A stretch of 64,000 nt of DNA from Pseudomonadota bacterium. GTDB lineage: Bacteria > Pseudomonadota > Gammaproteobacteria > Burkholderiales > JAJZQI01. A program made the position numbers and the translations under genes. The stretch is taken from contig JAJZQI010000004.1 of NCBI GenBank assembly GCA_021851875.1, positions 120,536 to 184,535 on the forward strand, given 5' to 3'. Under the pieces are notes generated by a model that searched no databases, was not told the DNA's origin, and saw only the letters and a list, made by a program, of their open reading frames with translations. Shown here in pieces: positions 26,101 to 35,168 of this stretch (positions are counted from its first letter, which is position 1; every line of letters starts with the position of its first letter).

Positions 26101-26910
26101 ACGCGTCAGCTTTTCCAGCACGATCGGATCGCGCGAAAAACCCTGCAGCTGCTGCTCGCCCTGCGTCAATGCCTCGTCAAGCAGATTACCGGATTGCAGA
26201 ACGGTCAAGGCGGACAGAAAATCATCCCGCGCCTCGTGGTAATCGGTATCATTCCAGCGCGCGGCAAAGTACATCTGCGCCGACAAGATATAGTCGCGCT
26301 GCCCCAGCGCGGTTCTCGCTCCCTCGCGCAGCCAGGCAGAACCCACCTTGAACTTGCTCGCCAGCACCTGTTCATACATGTCGTGGGCCAATTGCGCGTC
26401 ATTCAGCTGCCAGGCCAAGTTGGTGTAGGCATGGAATTGCGGATTGGCCGGGTTCAACTGGCTGAAATCGCGCCGCAGACGCTGCAACAATTCGCCGCGA
26501 GCCTGGGCACGCCCGCGCGAACCGACCGGCCAGTCATACATCAACTGCAAGTCAACTTCATAGGACAGCCAACGCGCTTCGGCCTGTATTTTACGATCGG
26601 GCGCATTGAGCAATTGCACCAGCGTCCTGCGGGCCTTGTCCGGTTCGTGCAATTCGAGCTGCACCCGCGCAAGCGCCATGCGCAAGGGGGCGTTACCCGG
26701 CTCATAGCGCAATTGCGCCTGCAGGTAACGCGCTGTCAGACCATCCGGCGCCTGGTTCTGCAGCAATGAACGCTGCAGTGTGTCGCTGGGGTAGAACAGC
26801 ACCAGCAGCAAGCCGACCACCCCTCCCATCAGCAAAACCGCCAAAGGAGTAAACAGCCGGGGGCGCAGCCTCAGCTCATGGACAGGTAAGGGTGATCGGG
26901 TCAGCTGCAT
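23116..26910 (-). CDS. pelB: Pel outer-membrane export porin and TPR scaffold PelB
   Basis: 1264 aa from MQLTRSPLPVHELRLRPRLF; the ORF-track extension to 27147 lies within pelA and is discarded. One N-terminal membrane helix (LFTPLAVLLMGGVVGLLLVLFYP) is followed by a long array of TPR-type helices (about 70-900) and a C-terminal beta-barrel (about 1000-1264) ending in an aromatic residue (RYEWYY*). In Pseudomonas the TPR region binds PelA and the barrel is the export pore. Slightly longer than the roughly 1190-aa Pseudomonas protein. It overlaps the pelA end by 35 bp. Confidence 0.93.
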   Translation of the reverse strand: MQLTRSPLPVHELRLRPRLFTPLAVLLMGGVVGLLLVLFYPSDTLQRSLLQNQAPDGLTARYLQAQLRYEPGNAPLRMALARVQLELHEPDKARRTLVQLLNAPDRKIQAEARWLSYEVDLQLMYDWPVGSRGRAQARGELLQRLRRDFSQLNPANPQFHAYTNLAWQLNDAQLAHDMYEQVLASKFKVGSAWLREGARTALGQRDYILSAQMYFAARWNDTDYHEARDDFLSALTVLQSGNLLDEALTQGEQQLQGFSRDPIVLEKLTRLALAANRPAKAEQFARMMLRLSFWWRSQIRLVSTEGGVLPFNDRLYKLSFDAFLANSNLKDALKVAKLAVQQAPELLEWRRRLAQVAEWSGEPQLALQQWLYLAQTGQDETAWQGVLRLAPGLFDDEALWLALRHHLQARPNDLDLWREEVRLAERLGRPELALGDLAQAMQRRPQVEFGIMRAELAERSGNMAVALQAWQDLRNRFGARPDWAVREASLLFARAEPDKALDALRQARDAAGPADVLFWQVYARLALAYSNADEAREAYRRLRQTGQAGDLEMRNLVSLLQLSFPLEAAQVAEENWRRFGDTGDLVQAIGLYTQEGAVERIRQLLAELRPEQLTALQQQPTFLAARAGYFERLGRMDAAQRDYQAALALNPGDSNVQLAYLWLLNNREDRSLIGAWLQQWEAAARHDPRFAEALAAAYTVLNNPQRALAYYRSQPDSARSYLWWQNVADSLDQAGNTDAAWQARRRAWLQLRQTPAVADTAAKQRMLAEIRLTLQFAPGDPSLRALRQLLRQDAGDGVDQPKPALTARGLRAETEWQAQRKELLLSWLLEQQNYPAARAWMMKNYARTLARPVYAEVLLALGENDRQKLADLLDHAADRLPILSQLEADEITERRTSEQTEGFESLETLPHSDEVHEKTADALLDGADHVAAEAGRDKLDALTSYTQGVDVRSWMAPHWAVDAAVRRESLKIGDYTTLPELTSQGRTAMAGIHAETGLGIFAVSWLDQQYVHHFVGQQVSWLPRLASGFEARLSYANNVRATDTALLRMAGMKDAAGATLTWSLGRSWSFTGQVEAARYFSQNNTYMGSGRGKGWEVSYHLRQEWPEWNVHLAGQYWKYNADGSYDCSDAQQLEALFRSDPQRYAELAANLTEVLGGLPVNTLCGAPMQQVNPVLAYLPENYRMYDLSLGWNEALVGRYSRAWRPIATAGLSYHSVFGSGWNGSIGAAGSVFGGDKLMLLANVVKGGSLGGYERRWLMRYEWYY

Positions 26911-29659
26911 GGGCCGCCAGGGCAAAATAACTGTTGGTCTTATCGCGCCGTACCGGACGCAATGGCGTTTTCGCCAATTCAAGCCTGCAGTTGGCGGGCA
27001 TGCGTAGCGACCACGCCAGCGGCATTTCCCCGCGCAGGGCAAAGCGGATTGCGCCGTCAGGCATGCGCTGCCAGTAAGCCAGACGGGCATTGGCTGTAGC
27101 AAGCTCCGGCGCATTATCGGCCGACGGGCGCAGAACCAGTCGGGCATCGCCCTCCCCGCTCAGGCTGACATAACGCATGTCCCCATCATCGGTATAGCCG
27201 ACCACACCGGTACTTGCAACCATATCCGGCACGCCCATTGCCGAAGGAATGCGCACAGTACGCAGGCTGCCGTCATTGCGGATCACCCAGGCATCGCCTT
27301 CACGCGCCACGGCAGTACGCCCGAACTGGCGCGCCAGATGCGCCCATTGCGACGGCCAGATCCAGTGCAAAGGCTGACTCAAGGCCCAACGGTACACGTC
27401 GTCCAGCGCCTGCAAGGAGGCTCGCTTGGCGGCCGAGTAAGCATGGTAGTAGATATCGATTGGCTTGAGCCGATAAGGCGAGCCGGTCATCCGGTAGGTT
27501 TCGATCACATGCTCGTAGCCGTAGTACGGGCCGCGCCAGTTATTGGTATAGATGTTTTCGTTGGTCTCCGGCGCGAAGGGCTGGAACAACGGACCGCGCT
27601 GGATGCCCAGCGGATAAACCCGCGTCATGCTGGGATTCTGCCGGGTAACGCTGGTTTCCCCGCCATTCATGTTTTCCAGGCCAAGATCATGGACCTGCTG
27701 CAACGCTTCCTGCGACGGCAGCGCATCGCCGCTCCAGAGAAACAGCTTCACCTGTTTTCCCGGAGGTGCCAAACGCTGGTTGATATAATCGACCGAGCCC
27801 TTGATCTCCCGCTGCAGATCAAACCGATACCCCTTGATCGGCAAATTGTAGGCCACATCCTTTTCCCCCTTGACCTCCGCCGGGGTTGCGAACTCGCCCT
27901 TTTTCTCCACCATTTCCCATTCAAAGGGATGGGAGTATGTGTGACTGGCAATCTCGACATTGGGGAGGCGGAAGATGGCTCGCGCCGCCTCTTCCAGACG
28001 CGGCGACAAGGCGGGATAAAGCTGCCCCGGGCCCACCTCGCCCTCGATCACGGACACGGCGGTCGGAACAGGGTAGCGCTGCAAAACCTCCGTCCGCAAC
28101 ACTTCCGGTGCGTAACGCCGTCCCGGCAATTCGGCCAACGACGGAAAACCGTCGCCGTCGACATGCGCAAAAGCCAGGCGCAAGCCATTTTCCGTCGTCG
28201 TATCCGGCATCGGCATGGCGGGCACCTGCAGGGCTGCGCGCATGAAAGCGAAGATCTGCGTTATCCACTGCAGCTGCCCCTTGCGGAAAGGATCGTCCTG
28301 CAACACGAAAGGAGCCAGCACATAGCCGCCCCAGGACGTGATCGCCGCCAGATCGGTACGCTGGCCGCCCACAACCTGCTGCAGCAGCACCCGCCCCTGC
28401 CCGCCGGCCAGCTGATAGCCAGGCGCATCCAACCGCGGCCGCGGCTGAACCTCCCAGCCGATCATCGTTCGATCCAACACCTGCAGCGCCGGCGCCGCAG
28501 CCGTCTGCGGCATGTCCACCGGACGGATTCCCAGGCGGGTGAGCAAACGGCCCCCATTGACTCCGAAATTGCCGATGAATACCAGCGGAATCTTGGCGGC
28601 CTGCTGTTTCAGCAGCCAGCTTTCATACCCGCTGCGCGCCGGCACCTCTTCCGGCAGCCAGGTGACGATACCCGCATAGCGACCGGTCAAGGAAAAGTCC
28701 GGCAGACCTTTACGGATATCCCAGTACTCCGGCACATAACCCCAGTACTCAATCGGCAAAGCGCCATACAGGTGTGCACTGCTGTCGCGCAACCGCGTGT
28801 CCTGACTGTCATACAGCAACAGCACTTTACGCGGCTGCACTTCACGCAGGCCGATGCCCAGCGCATCCAGCTCCGGCGTGCTGACCCAGGGAATGAAACC
28901 ATCCGCGCGAATTTGTTGCGCCGTCTGCCGCATGAGATCGCGCTCACCCGCGGCCACGTAATCAATCACCACCACAGGCAAGTGATAGGTGTCCTGCGCC
29001 TGCTTCAGCTGCGCCTTCAGCCACTGACGATCGGCTTCCGGCACGGCAACGAACCGCTTGCTGCCTTCATCCCAGCCCCGATAAAGCGATTCTGCCGCCA
29101 CCCCCCAAACCAGATCGTGTACCTGCGGCAACAGTTCGAAGCCGCGATTGAGAAACAATTGCGCCGCGGGATAGCGGGCCTTGATGCCGCGAATCAGCTG
29201 CACCAAGGCCTCAACCTGCCGGGCCCGCTCTTCCGGTGTTTTGGCGATGTGCTGGTAAGAATCCAGCGTATCGAGAAAGAAATTGCGGTACCCCCGCTGC
29301 CACAAAGGGGCGATTAAACGCTGCAAGACGAAATCCTGCCAGCCCGGCGCTGTTTGATCGATCACGCGTGATCCCCAGGCGGGGTTATCCCCCTTAAACC
29401 AGCCGACCGGAATGTCCTTGAACCAGGATTCCCACGGACCGGCCTCGCCAATGCTGACATACGCGAACAAACGCGTATGCGCAGTCTGATAGGGCTGCGG
29501 ATCCGGCACATGCGAGGGCTCCACGACCACGTCATCGAAAGCCTGCAGCTCCTCCAGCGGCGGATTCGCGCCATAGTGGAACGCGACTGCAGGCTCCGCC
29601 CATGCACTACGCAGGCACGATAAAACCAGCAGCAGGACAATGCCTTGCAGGATACGCAA
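26876..29659 (-). CDS. pelA: Pel deacetylase/glycoside hydrolase PelA
   Basis: 927 aa. The start is TTG at 29659, with GGAGGAG 5 nt upstream; no ATG is suitable. Signal peptide ILQGIVLLLVLSCLRSAWA, then a GH114-like hydrolase domain (about 20-270; NFFLDTLDSYQ and GVAAESLYRGWD carry the expected acidic residues), a central reductase-like region, and a polysaccharide deacetylase domain with HVDGDGF and the His pair in SHTYSHPFEWE. The enzyme deacetylates Pel in the periplasm, which is needed for export, and can also cleave it. First gene of pelABCDEFG, 45 bp after ffh. Confidence 0.94.
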   Translation of the reverse strand: MRILQGIVLLLVLSCLRSAWAEPAVAFHYGANPPLEELQAFDDVVVEPSHVPDPQPYQTAHTRLFAYVSIGEAGPWESWFKDIPVGWFKGDNPAWGSRVIDQTAPGWQDFVLQRLIAPLWQRGYRNFFLDTLDSYQHIAKTPEERARQVEALVQLIRGIKARYPAAQLFLNRGFELLPQVHDLVWGVAAESLYRGWDEGSKRFVAVPEADRQWLKAQLKQAQDTYHLPVVVIDYVAAGERDLMRQTAQQIRADGFIPWVSTPELDALGIGLREVQPRKVLLLYDSQDTRLRDSSAHLYGALPIEYWGYVPEYWDIRKGLPDFSLTGRYAGIVTWLPEEVPARSGYESWLLKQQAAKIPLVFIGNFGVNGGRLLTRLGIRPVDMPQTAAAPALQVLDRTMIGWEVQPRPRLDAPGYQLAGGQGRVLLQQVVGGQRTDLAAITSWGGYVLAPFVLQDDPFRKGQLQWITQIFAFMRAALQVPAMPMPDTTTENGLRLAFAHVDGDGFPSLAELPGRRYAPEVLRTEVLQRYPVPTAVSVIEGEVGPGQLYPALSPRLEEAARAIFRLPNVEIASHTYSHPFEWEMVEKKGEFATPAEVKGEKDVAYNLPIKGYRFDLQREIKGSVDYINQRLAPPGKQVKLFLWSGDALPSQEALQQVHDLGLENMNGGETSVTRQNPSMTRVYPLGIQRGPLFQPFAPETNENIYTNNWRGPYYGYEHVIETYRMTGSPYRLKPIDIYYHAYSAAKRASLQALDDVYRWALSQPLHWIWPSQWAHLARQFGRTAVAREGDAWVIRNDGSLRTVRIPSAMGVPDMVASTGVVGYTDDGDMRYVSLSGEGDARLVLRPSADNAPELATANARLAYWQRMPDGAIRFALRGEMPLAWSLRMPANCRLELAKTPLRPVRRDKTNSYFALAAHAADPITLTCP

Positions 29660-29704
29660 ACGAACTCCTCCGACACCCGTTGCAAGTGGGCCTTGTTATT
29701 TAAT

Positions 29705-31051
29705 TTAGCGCATTCCGGGCAACATGCCCTTAAGGCCGCGCATCATTTTCCCCATGCCGCCCTTGGTCAGGGTTTTCATCATTTTCTGCATTTGTTCGAA
29801 CTGATTCAACAGGCGATTGACTTCCTGCACCTGCACCCCGGCGCCGGCGGCAATGCGTCGCTTGCGCGACGCCTTGATCAGATCGGGCTTGCGCCGCTCG
29901 TCGGGAGTCATGGAATTGATGATTCCCTCGACACGCGCCAGCGCCCGGTCGTCCACCTGCGTACCGGCAGCCGCCTGCGCGATCTGGGCCGGCATCTTGT
30001 CCATCAGCGCGGTCAAGCCGCCCATTTTCTGCATTTGCCGCAGCTGTTCGCGAAAATCCTCCAGGTCGAAACCCTTGCCCGATTTGAGTTTCTTCGCCAG
30101 CTTGACCGCCTCTTCCTGGTCTACGCTTTTCCTGGCCTCTTCGATTAACGATAGCACATCGCCCATGCCCAGCACACGCGAAGCCATACGTTCGGGATGA
30201 AACGGTTCCAATCCGGTGACTTTTTCACCCACACCGACAAACTTGATCGGCTTGCCGGTCACATGCCGCACCGAAAGCGCCGCACCGCCGCGCGAGTCGC
30301 CGTCCAGCTTGGTCAGCACCACGCCGGTCAGCGGCAGCGCTTCGTTGAAGGCCCGGGCGGTATTGACCGCATCCTGGCCCTGCATGGCGTCCACCACGAA
30401 GAGCGTTTCCACCGGATTCAACGCCGCATGCAACTCGCGGATTTCCGCCATCATGGCTTCGTCGATCGCCAGACGGCCCGCCGTATCGACGATCAGCACG
30501 TCGTGGAACTGCTTGCGGGCATATTCCAGCGCCGCCCGGGCGATTTCGACCGGCTTATCCTGCGCGCCGGAAGGAAACCATTCCACACCGACTTGCTGCG
30601 CCAGCGTCTTCAACTGTTCAATCGCCGCCGGGCGATAGACGTCGCAGCTCACCACCAGCACGTTCTTTTTCTGCTCTTTCAGCATGCGCGCGAGTTTACC
30701 GCTGGTGGTGGTCTTACCCGAACCCTGCAGACCCGCCATCAGCACAATCGCCGGCGGCACCGCGGCCAGATTGAGCGCGGCATTGTGCCCGCCCATCAGA
30801 CGGGTCAGCTCTTCGTGCACCACGCCGATCACGGCCTGTCCCGGCGACAGACTGCCCAGCACGTCCTGCCCCATCGCCCGCTCTTTCACCTGAGCGATGA
30901 ATTCCTTGACCACCGGCAAAGCCACGTCGGCTTCCAGCAAGGCCATGCGTACCTCGCGCATGGCCTCCTGAATATTCTCTTCGGTCAGACGCGCCTGACC
31001 GCGCAGGTTTTTGATGACCGACCCCAGCCGGTTTGTTAAGGTATCGAACAT
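29705..31051 (-). CDS. ffh: Signal recognition particle protein Ffh
   Basis: 448 aa. An N-domain four-helix bundle is followed by the GTPase G domain with GLQGSGKTTTSGKLA (about 105-119), DTAGR and TKLDGDSRGGA, then the methionine-rich M domain that binds 4.5S RNA and signal sequences (KMGGLTALMDKMP; QKMMKTLTKGGMGKMMRG). It targets nascent inner-membrane proteins to FtsY/SecYEG. It is divergent from ypjD, the same arrangement of neighbours as in E. coli. No terminator is visible between it and pelA. Confidence 0.97.
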   Translation of the reverse strand: MFDTLTNRLGSVIKNLRGQARLTEENIQEAMREVRMALLEADVALPVVKEFIAQVKERAMGQDVLGSLSPGQAVIGVVHEELTRLMGGHNAALNLAAVPPAIVLMAGLQGSGKTTTSGKLARMLKEQKKNVLVVSCDVYRPAAIEQLKTLAQQVGVEWFPSGAQDKPVEIARAALEYARKQFHDVLIVDTAGRLAIDEAMMAEIRELHAALNPVETLFVVDAMQGQDAVNTARAFNEALPLTGVVLTKLDGDSRGGAALSVRHVTGKPIKFVGVGEKVTGLEPFHPERMASRVLGMGDVLSLIEEARKSVDQEEAVKLAKKLKSGKGFDLEDFREQLRQMQKMGGLTALMDKMPAQIAQAAAGTQVDDRALARVEGIINSMTPDERRKPDLIKASRKRRIAAGAGVQVQEVNRLLNQFEQMQKMMKTLTKGGMGKMMRGLKGMLPGMR

Positions 31052-31197
31052 AACCTTCTGTTCCTCTACTCGTTCCTAAGTCGACCTTCCCGCCCGGAAA
31101 GGCTTTGATGTAAACTGAACAGCTGCACGGGCCGCAAGCAACGGCTGCCCCGTTTTAAAAAACCGCATTATTCAGGCGAGCCACGCACTACAACATT

Positions 31198-32013
31198 ATG
31201 GGCACTCCGGTTTTATTACCGCTGCTGACGGCAATCGGCTATTTTGCCTTGAGCGCGCACTTCTTCTACAGCCGCTGGCGCCGCAATAGCGCCGCGTCCT
31301 GCCGCTGGGAGCGTGTCGGCGTATCCATCCTGCTGGCGTTGCATGCCATCTCGCTGCACGAAGCGATCCCGCAAGCCACCGGCCTCAACCTGGGCGTAGG
31401 CAATGCCCTGTCCGTCACGGCCTGGCTCGCCGTTGTCAGTTACTGGGGCGCCAGTTTCGCCTATCGCCTGGAAAGCCTGTATGTTGCAGTTTTGCCACTG
31501 GCGGGCGTCAGCCTGCTCGTACCCGTCATTCTACCCGAGAGCCACATCTTACCCTATAGCGGCATGGCAGCTTTTCACTGGCACCTGCTGGTATCGCTGC
31601 TGGCATACAGCCTGCTCACCATTGCCGCCTTGCATGCCGGGCTGATGGTGTCGCTGGAAAAACGCCTGCACCACGCCACCCTGACGGGCGCCATGAACCA
31701 TCTGCCGCCGCTGCTGACGCTGGAAACCCTGCTGTTCCGCCTGCTCTGGACCGGCTTCCTGTTTCTCACCCTGTCACTGCTGACCGGCATGTTTTTTTCC
31801 GAAAATATTTTCGGAAAACCGCTGGAATTCAATCACAAGGTTGTGTTCGGCATCCTCGCCTGGCTGATTTTCGCCACCTTGCTGGCCGGTCGTCACATCT
31901 ACGGCTGGCGCGGCAAACGCGCCAGCCGGCTGACCATTGCCGGCTTTGCCCTGCTTCTGCTGGCCTACATCGGCAGCAAATTCGTGCTGGAAATCCTGCT
32001 GGGCCGGGCTTGA
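31198..32013 (+). CDS. ypjD: Cytochrome c assembly family membrane protein (YpjD/CcsA-like)
   Basis: 271 aa, about eight membrane helices. Homologues carry the CcsA/CcmC-type fold, and conserved histidines are visible in GMAAFHWHLLVSLLAYSLL and in EFNHKVVFGILAWLIF. The E. coli homologue YpjD also lies beside ffh, but its function is not established; a heme-related role is inferred from the fold. The ffh-ypjD gap (146 bp) must hold both promoters, but I could not identify them convincingly. yfjD follows after 53 bp. Confidence 0.85.
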   Translation: MGTPVLLPLLTAIGYFALSAHFFYSRWRRNSAASCRWERVGVSILLALHAISLHEAIPQATGLNLGVGNALSVTAWLAVVSYWGASFAYRLESLYVAVLPLAGVSLLVPVILPESHILPYSGMAAFHWHLLVSLLAYSLLTIAALHAGLMVSLEKRLHHATLTGAMNHLPPLLTLETLLFRLLWTGFLFLTLSLLTGMFFSENIFGKPLEFNHKVVFGILAWLIFATLLAGRHIYGWRGKRASRLTIAGFALLLLAYIGSKFVLEILLGRA

Positions 32014-32066
32014 CAAGCCTCACCCCAGCTTTGAAAATCAGACTGTCGCTGTAGCCGGATCTTTTC

Positions 32067-33356
32067 TTGGACGATACTTCCCTAGGCGTGTTACTTGGCC
32101 TGCTGGCCGTCTTGCTGCTGCTTTCCGCGTTCTTCTCCATCTCCGAGACCAGCATGATGGCGCTCAACCGCTATCGGCTCAAGCACATGGCGCAGCAAGG
32201 TCACCGCGGCGCCCTGCTGGCCACCGCCCTGCTGGCCCATACCGACAAATTGCTGGGCGTCATTCTGCTGGGCAACAATCTGATCAATGCCGCAGCCGCC
32301 ACCCTGGTCACGCTGATCAGCATTCGCCTGCTGGGCAACAATGAAGTGGCCCTGACCATTGGCACGCTGTCCGTGACCTTTGCCATTCTGGTATTCAGCG
32401 AGATCACCCCCAAGGTCATCGGCGCCACCCACCCCGAACGCATCGCCTTTGCCGCCAGCCACATCCTCAGTCCGCTACTGAAACTCGCCTACCCGATCAT
32501 CTGGTTCGTCAACCTGTTCGTCAGCAGCATTCTCTGGCTGTTGCGCATCAAGACGCACGACAACAGCCAGGCATCCCAGCTCAGCATGGAAGAAATGCGC
32601 ACGCTGGTGTTGGAGGCGGGCCACTTCATTCCCCAGAAACACCAGAGCATCCTGCTCAACCTGTTCGAATTGCAGCAGATCACCGTCGACGACAGCATGA
32701 CGCCGCGCAACCAGATCGAGGCCATCAACATCGACGACGAACCGGAGGATATCGTGCGCGCCTTGTCGACCAGCCACCACACGCGGCTGCCGGTTTACCA
32801 GAACACGCTCGACCAGATCATCGGTATTGTACACATACGCAAGGTGCTGCACGCCATCCAGTCCGGCAAGCTGTCACACGACATGATTCGCGAGGCCATG
32901 CGCGACCCTTACTTCATCCCGGCGGGTACGCCGCTGCTGGCCCAGCTGCAGCAATTTCAGGAAAAACACCGCCGCAGCGCCCTGGTTGTCGATGAGTACG
33001 GCGAACTGCTCGGCCTCGTCACGCTGGAAGACATTCTGGAAGAAATCGTCGGCGAATTCACCACCAGCGCGCCGGGACAAACCAGTCACTATCGCCAGGA
33101 AGAAAGCGGCGACTGGCTGGTCGAAGGCAGCAGCCTATTGCGCGATCTCAACCGCAAGCTGCGCCTATCCTTGCCGACCGACGGCCCGAAAACCCTCAAC
33201 GGCCTGATTCTCGAACACCTGGAAGACATTCCGGAAGCAGGCACCAGCCTGCGTATTGCCGGCCACACCCTGGAAATTCTGCAAACCCAGGATCGCATCG
33301 TCAAAATGGTCCGCATCACCCCGCCCGCCGTAATGCCAACGGAAGGCACAGACTGA
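32067..33356 (+). CDS. yfjD: CNNM/CorB-type CBS-domain membrane protein (YfjD)
   Basis: 429 aa. Starts at TTG 32067; the first helix begins at once (LGVLLGLLAVLLLLSAFFSI), so later ATGs would cut it. The N-terminal DUF21/CNNM membrane domain (about 1-185, with SISETSMMALNRYRL and VFSEITPKVIG) is followed by paired CBS domains (about 200-325, DDSMTPRNQIEAI; ALVVDEYGELLGLVTLED) and a CorC_HlyC domain. The family is implicated in magnesium transport or its control. The ffh/ypjD/yfjD neighbourhood matches E. coli. Confidence 0.9.
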   Translation: MDDTSLGVLLGLLAVLLLLSAFFSISETSMMALNRYRLKHMAQQGHRGALLATALLAHTDKLLGVILLGNNLINAAAATLVTLISIRLLGNNEVALTIGTLSVTFAILVFSEITPKVIGATHPERIAFAASHILSPLLKLAYPIIWFVNLFVSSILWLLRIKTHDNSQASQLSMEEMRTLVLEAGHFIPQKHQSILLNLFELQQITVDDSMTPRNQIEAINIDDEPEDIVRALSTSHHTRLPVYQNTLDQIIGIVHIRKVLHAIQSGKLSHDMIREAMRDPYFIPAGTPLLAQLQQFQEKHRRSALVVDEYGELLGLVTLEDILEEIVGEFTTSAPGQTSHYRQEESGDWLVEGSSLLRDLNRKLRLSLPTDGPKTLNGLILEHLEDIPEAGTSLRIAGHTLEILQTQDRIVKMVRITPPAVMPTEGTD

Positions 33357-33369
33357 CCGCGTTCGATGC

Positions 33370-33398
33370 TTTACAAAGGATCAGCACAGGTGCATTAT
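33370..33398 (+). promoter_or_regulatory. Putative sigma70 promoter for pilB
   Basis: TTTACA (33370-33375, 5/6 to -35), 17-bp spacer, CATTAT (33393-33398, 4/6 to -10), about 35 bp before the pilB ATG. No sigma54 element (GG-N10-GC) was seen in this short gap. Confidence 0.45.
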
Positions 33399-33432
33399 TT
33401 AACCCAGTCATTACAACGATAACTCACATCTC

Positions 33433-35157
33433 ATGGCTCAAGCCGCGTCCTCTACAAAACTCAGTGGTTTGGCATACGCCCTCGTCCAGCATGGCAAACT
33501 GCACAGTGCCGACGCAGAAACACTGCAAACGCAGGCGATCACCGCATCGACGCCATTTATCAGCCAACTGGTGCAAAGCCGCAAAATGTCTGCCGCGGAA
33601 ATTGCCCACTTTGCGGCGGAAACATTCGGCTACCCCCTGATGGACCTCAATGCGCTACGCGTCGACGACCTGCCCAAGCGCCTGCTCAAACCGGACCTGA
33701 TGCAAAAACGCCGGGTGCTCGCCCTGCTGGAACGCAACAACAAACTTTACATCGGCCTGTCCGACCCAACCAATCTGCAGGCTCTGGAAGACGTACGCTT
33801 CCAGACCGGCAAAATGATCGAGCCGGTCATCGTCGAAGAGGACAAGCTCGGCCAGCTGATCGACAAGGTATCGGAAGCCTCCGACACCAGCCTGAAAAAC
33901 CTGGTCGACGACGACATCAACCTTGACTTCGAGGCAGGCGGCGAAGCCCCCGTAGAGGAAGATGGCGGCGCTACCGAAGTCGATGATGCGCCAATCGTAC
34001 GGTACGTGCAGAAAGTGTTGCTCAAGGCGATTGAAGGTGGTGCGTCCGACATTCACTTCGAGCCTTACGAAAAATATTACCGCGTGCGCTTCCGTCAGGA
34101 CGGCATCCTGTACGAATTCGAGAAACCGCCCCTGGCCATCAAGGAAAAACTGGCCGCCCGCATCAAGGTGATTTCCGAGATGGACATTTCGGAAAAGCGC
34201 GTTCCACAGGATGGCCGCATGCGTCTGCGCCTGTCGCGCGACCGCTTTATCGACTTCCGTGTCAGCACGCTGCCCACGCTATTCGGCGAAAAGATCGTGA
34301 TGCGTATTCTCGATCCTTCGAGCGCCACGCTGGGCATCGAGGCGCTCGGTTATGAACCGGATCAGAAGGAAGCCTTGCTCGAAGCCATCAACCGCCCCTA
34401 CGGGATGGTGTTGGTAACCGGACCGACCGGTTCCGGCAAAACCGTATCGCTGTATACCTGCCTGAACATCCTGAACAAGCCCGGCATCAACATCTCCACC
34501 GCGGAAGATCCGGCGGAGATCAACTTGCCCGGCATCAACCAGGTCAACGTTAACGACAAGGTCGGCCTGACCTTCGCAGCGGCGCTAAGATCCTTTTTGC
34601 GGCAGGATCCGGACATTGTAATGGTGGGCGAGATTCGCGATCTGGAAACCGCCGACATTGCCATCAAGGCCGCCCAAACCGGTCATATGGTGCTCTCCAC
34701 CCTGCATACCAACGACGCCCCGAAAACCCTGACCCGTTTGATGAACATGGGCGTGGCGCCGTTCAACATCGCCTCGTCCGTCAACCTGATCACCGCTCAG
34801 CGCCTGGGCCGCCGCCTGTGCCCCAGCTGCAAGATACCGCTCGACATCCCGCCCGAAGCCCTGCTCCGCGCCGGCTTCGGCGAAGCCGACCTGGACGGCA
34901 GCTGGACACCCTTCACCCACCGGGAAGACGGCTGCGACGTCTGCAAGGGCAAAGGCTACAAGGGCCGTGTCGGCATTTACGAAGTAATGCCGATCAGCGA
35001 GGAAATGACCCGCATCATCATGAGCCAGGGCAATGCCATCGATATTGCCGACCAGGCCCAGCGCGAAGGTCTTCGCAACTTGCGCCAATCTGGTCTATTA
35101 AAAGTAAAACAAGGCCTTACTTCACTGGAAGAGATCGAGGCCGTAACCAATGAGTGA
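33433..35157 (+). CDS. pilB: Type IV pilus assembly ATPase PilB
   Basis: 574 aa, hexameric cytoplasmic ATPase that powers pilus extension. The N-terminal T2SSE/MshEN-type domain (about 1-165) could bind c-di-GMP in this family, but I cannot confirm that here. The ATPase core has Walker A GPTGSGKTVSLY (about 333-344), the Asp/His boxes and a degenerate Walker B. A zinc-type tetracysteine CPSCKI...CDVCKG is near 457-502. The stop is 11 bp before the chosen pilC start. A pilB-pilC-pilD order is typical of beta- and gammaproteobacteria. Confidence 0.96.
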   Translation: MAQAASSTKLSGLAYALVQHGKLHSADAETLQTQAITASTPFISQLVQSRKMSAAEIAHFAAETFGYPLMDLNALRVDDLPKRLLKPDLMQKRRVLALLERNNKLYIGLSDPTNLQALEDVRFQTGKMIEPVIVEEDKLGQLIDKVSEASDTSLKNLVDDDINLDFEAGGEAPVEEDGGATEVDDAPIVRYVQKVLLKAIEGGASDIHFEPYEKYYRVRFRQDGILYEFEKPPLAIKEKLAARIKVISEMDISEKRVPQDGRMRLRLSRDRFIDFRVSTLPTLFGEKIVMRILDPSSATLGIEALGYEPDQKEALLEAINRPYGMVLVTGPTGSGKTVSLYTCLNILNKPGINISTAEDPAEINLPGINQVNVNDKVGLTFAAALRSFLRQDPDIVMVGEIRDLETADIAIKAAQTGHMVLSTLHTNDAPKTLTRLMNMGVAPFNIASSVNLITAQRLGRRLCPSCKIPLDIPPEALLRAGFGEADLDGSWTPFTHREDGCDVCKGKGYKGRVGIYEVMPISEEMTRIIMSQGNAIDIADQAQREGLRNLRQSGLLKVKQGLTSLEEIEAVTNE

Positions 35158-35168
35158 GGACCCCGCAC

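Noticed and set aside
27338-29317. 659-aa plus-strand ORF opposite pelA
   Set aside because: Same type of antisense artefact; pelA motifs lie on the minus strand.
31127-31156. Possible small RNA or terminator between ffh and ypjD (ACGG...CCGT then TTTT)
   Set aside because: The stem needs a 4-nt bulge and no plus-strand gene or good promoter precedes it. Too weak to call.
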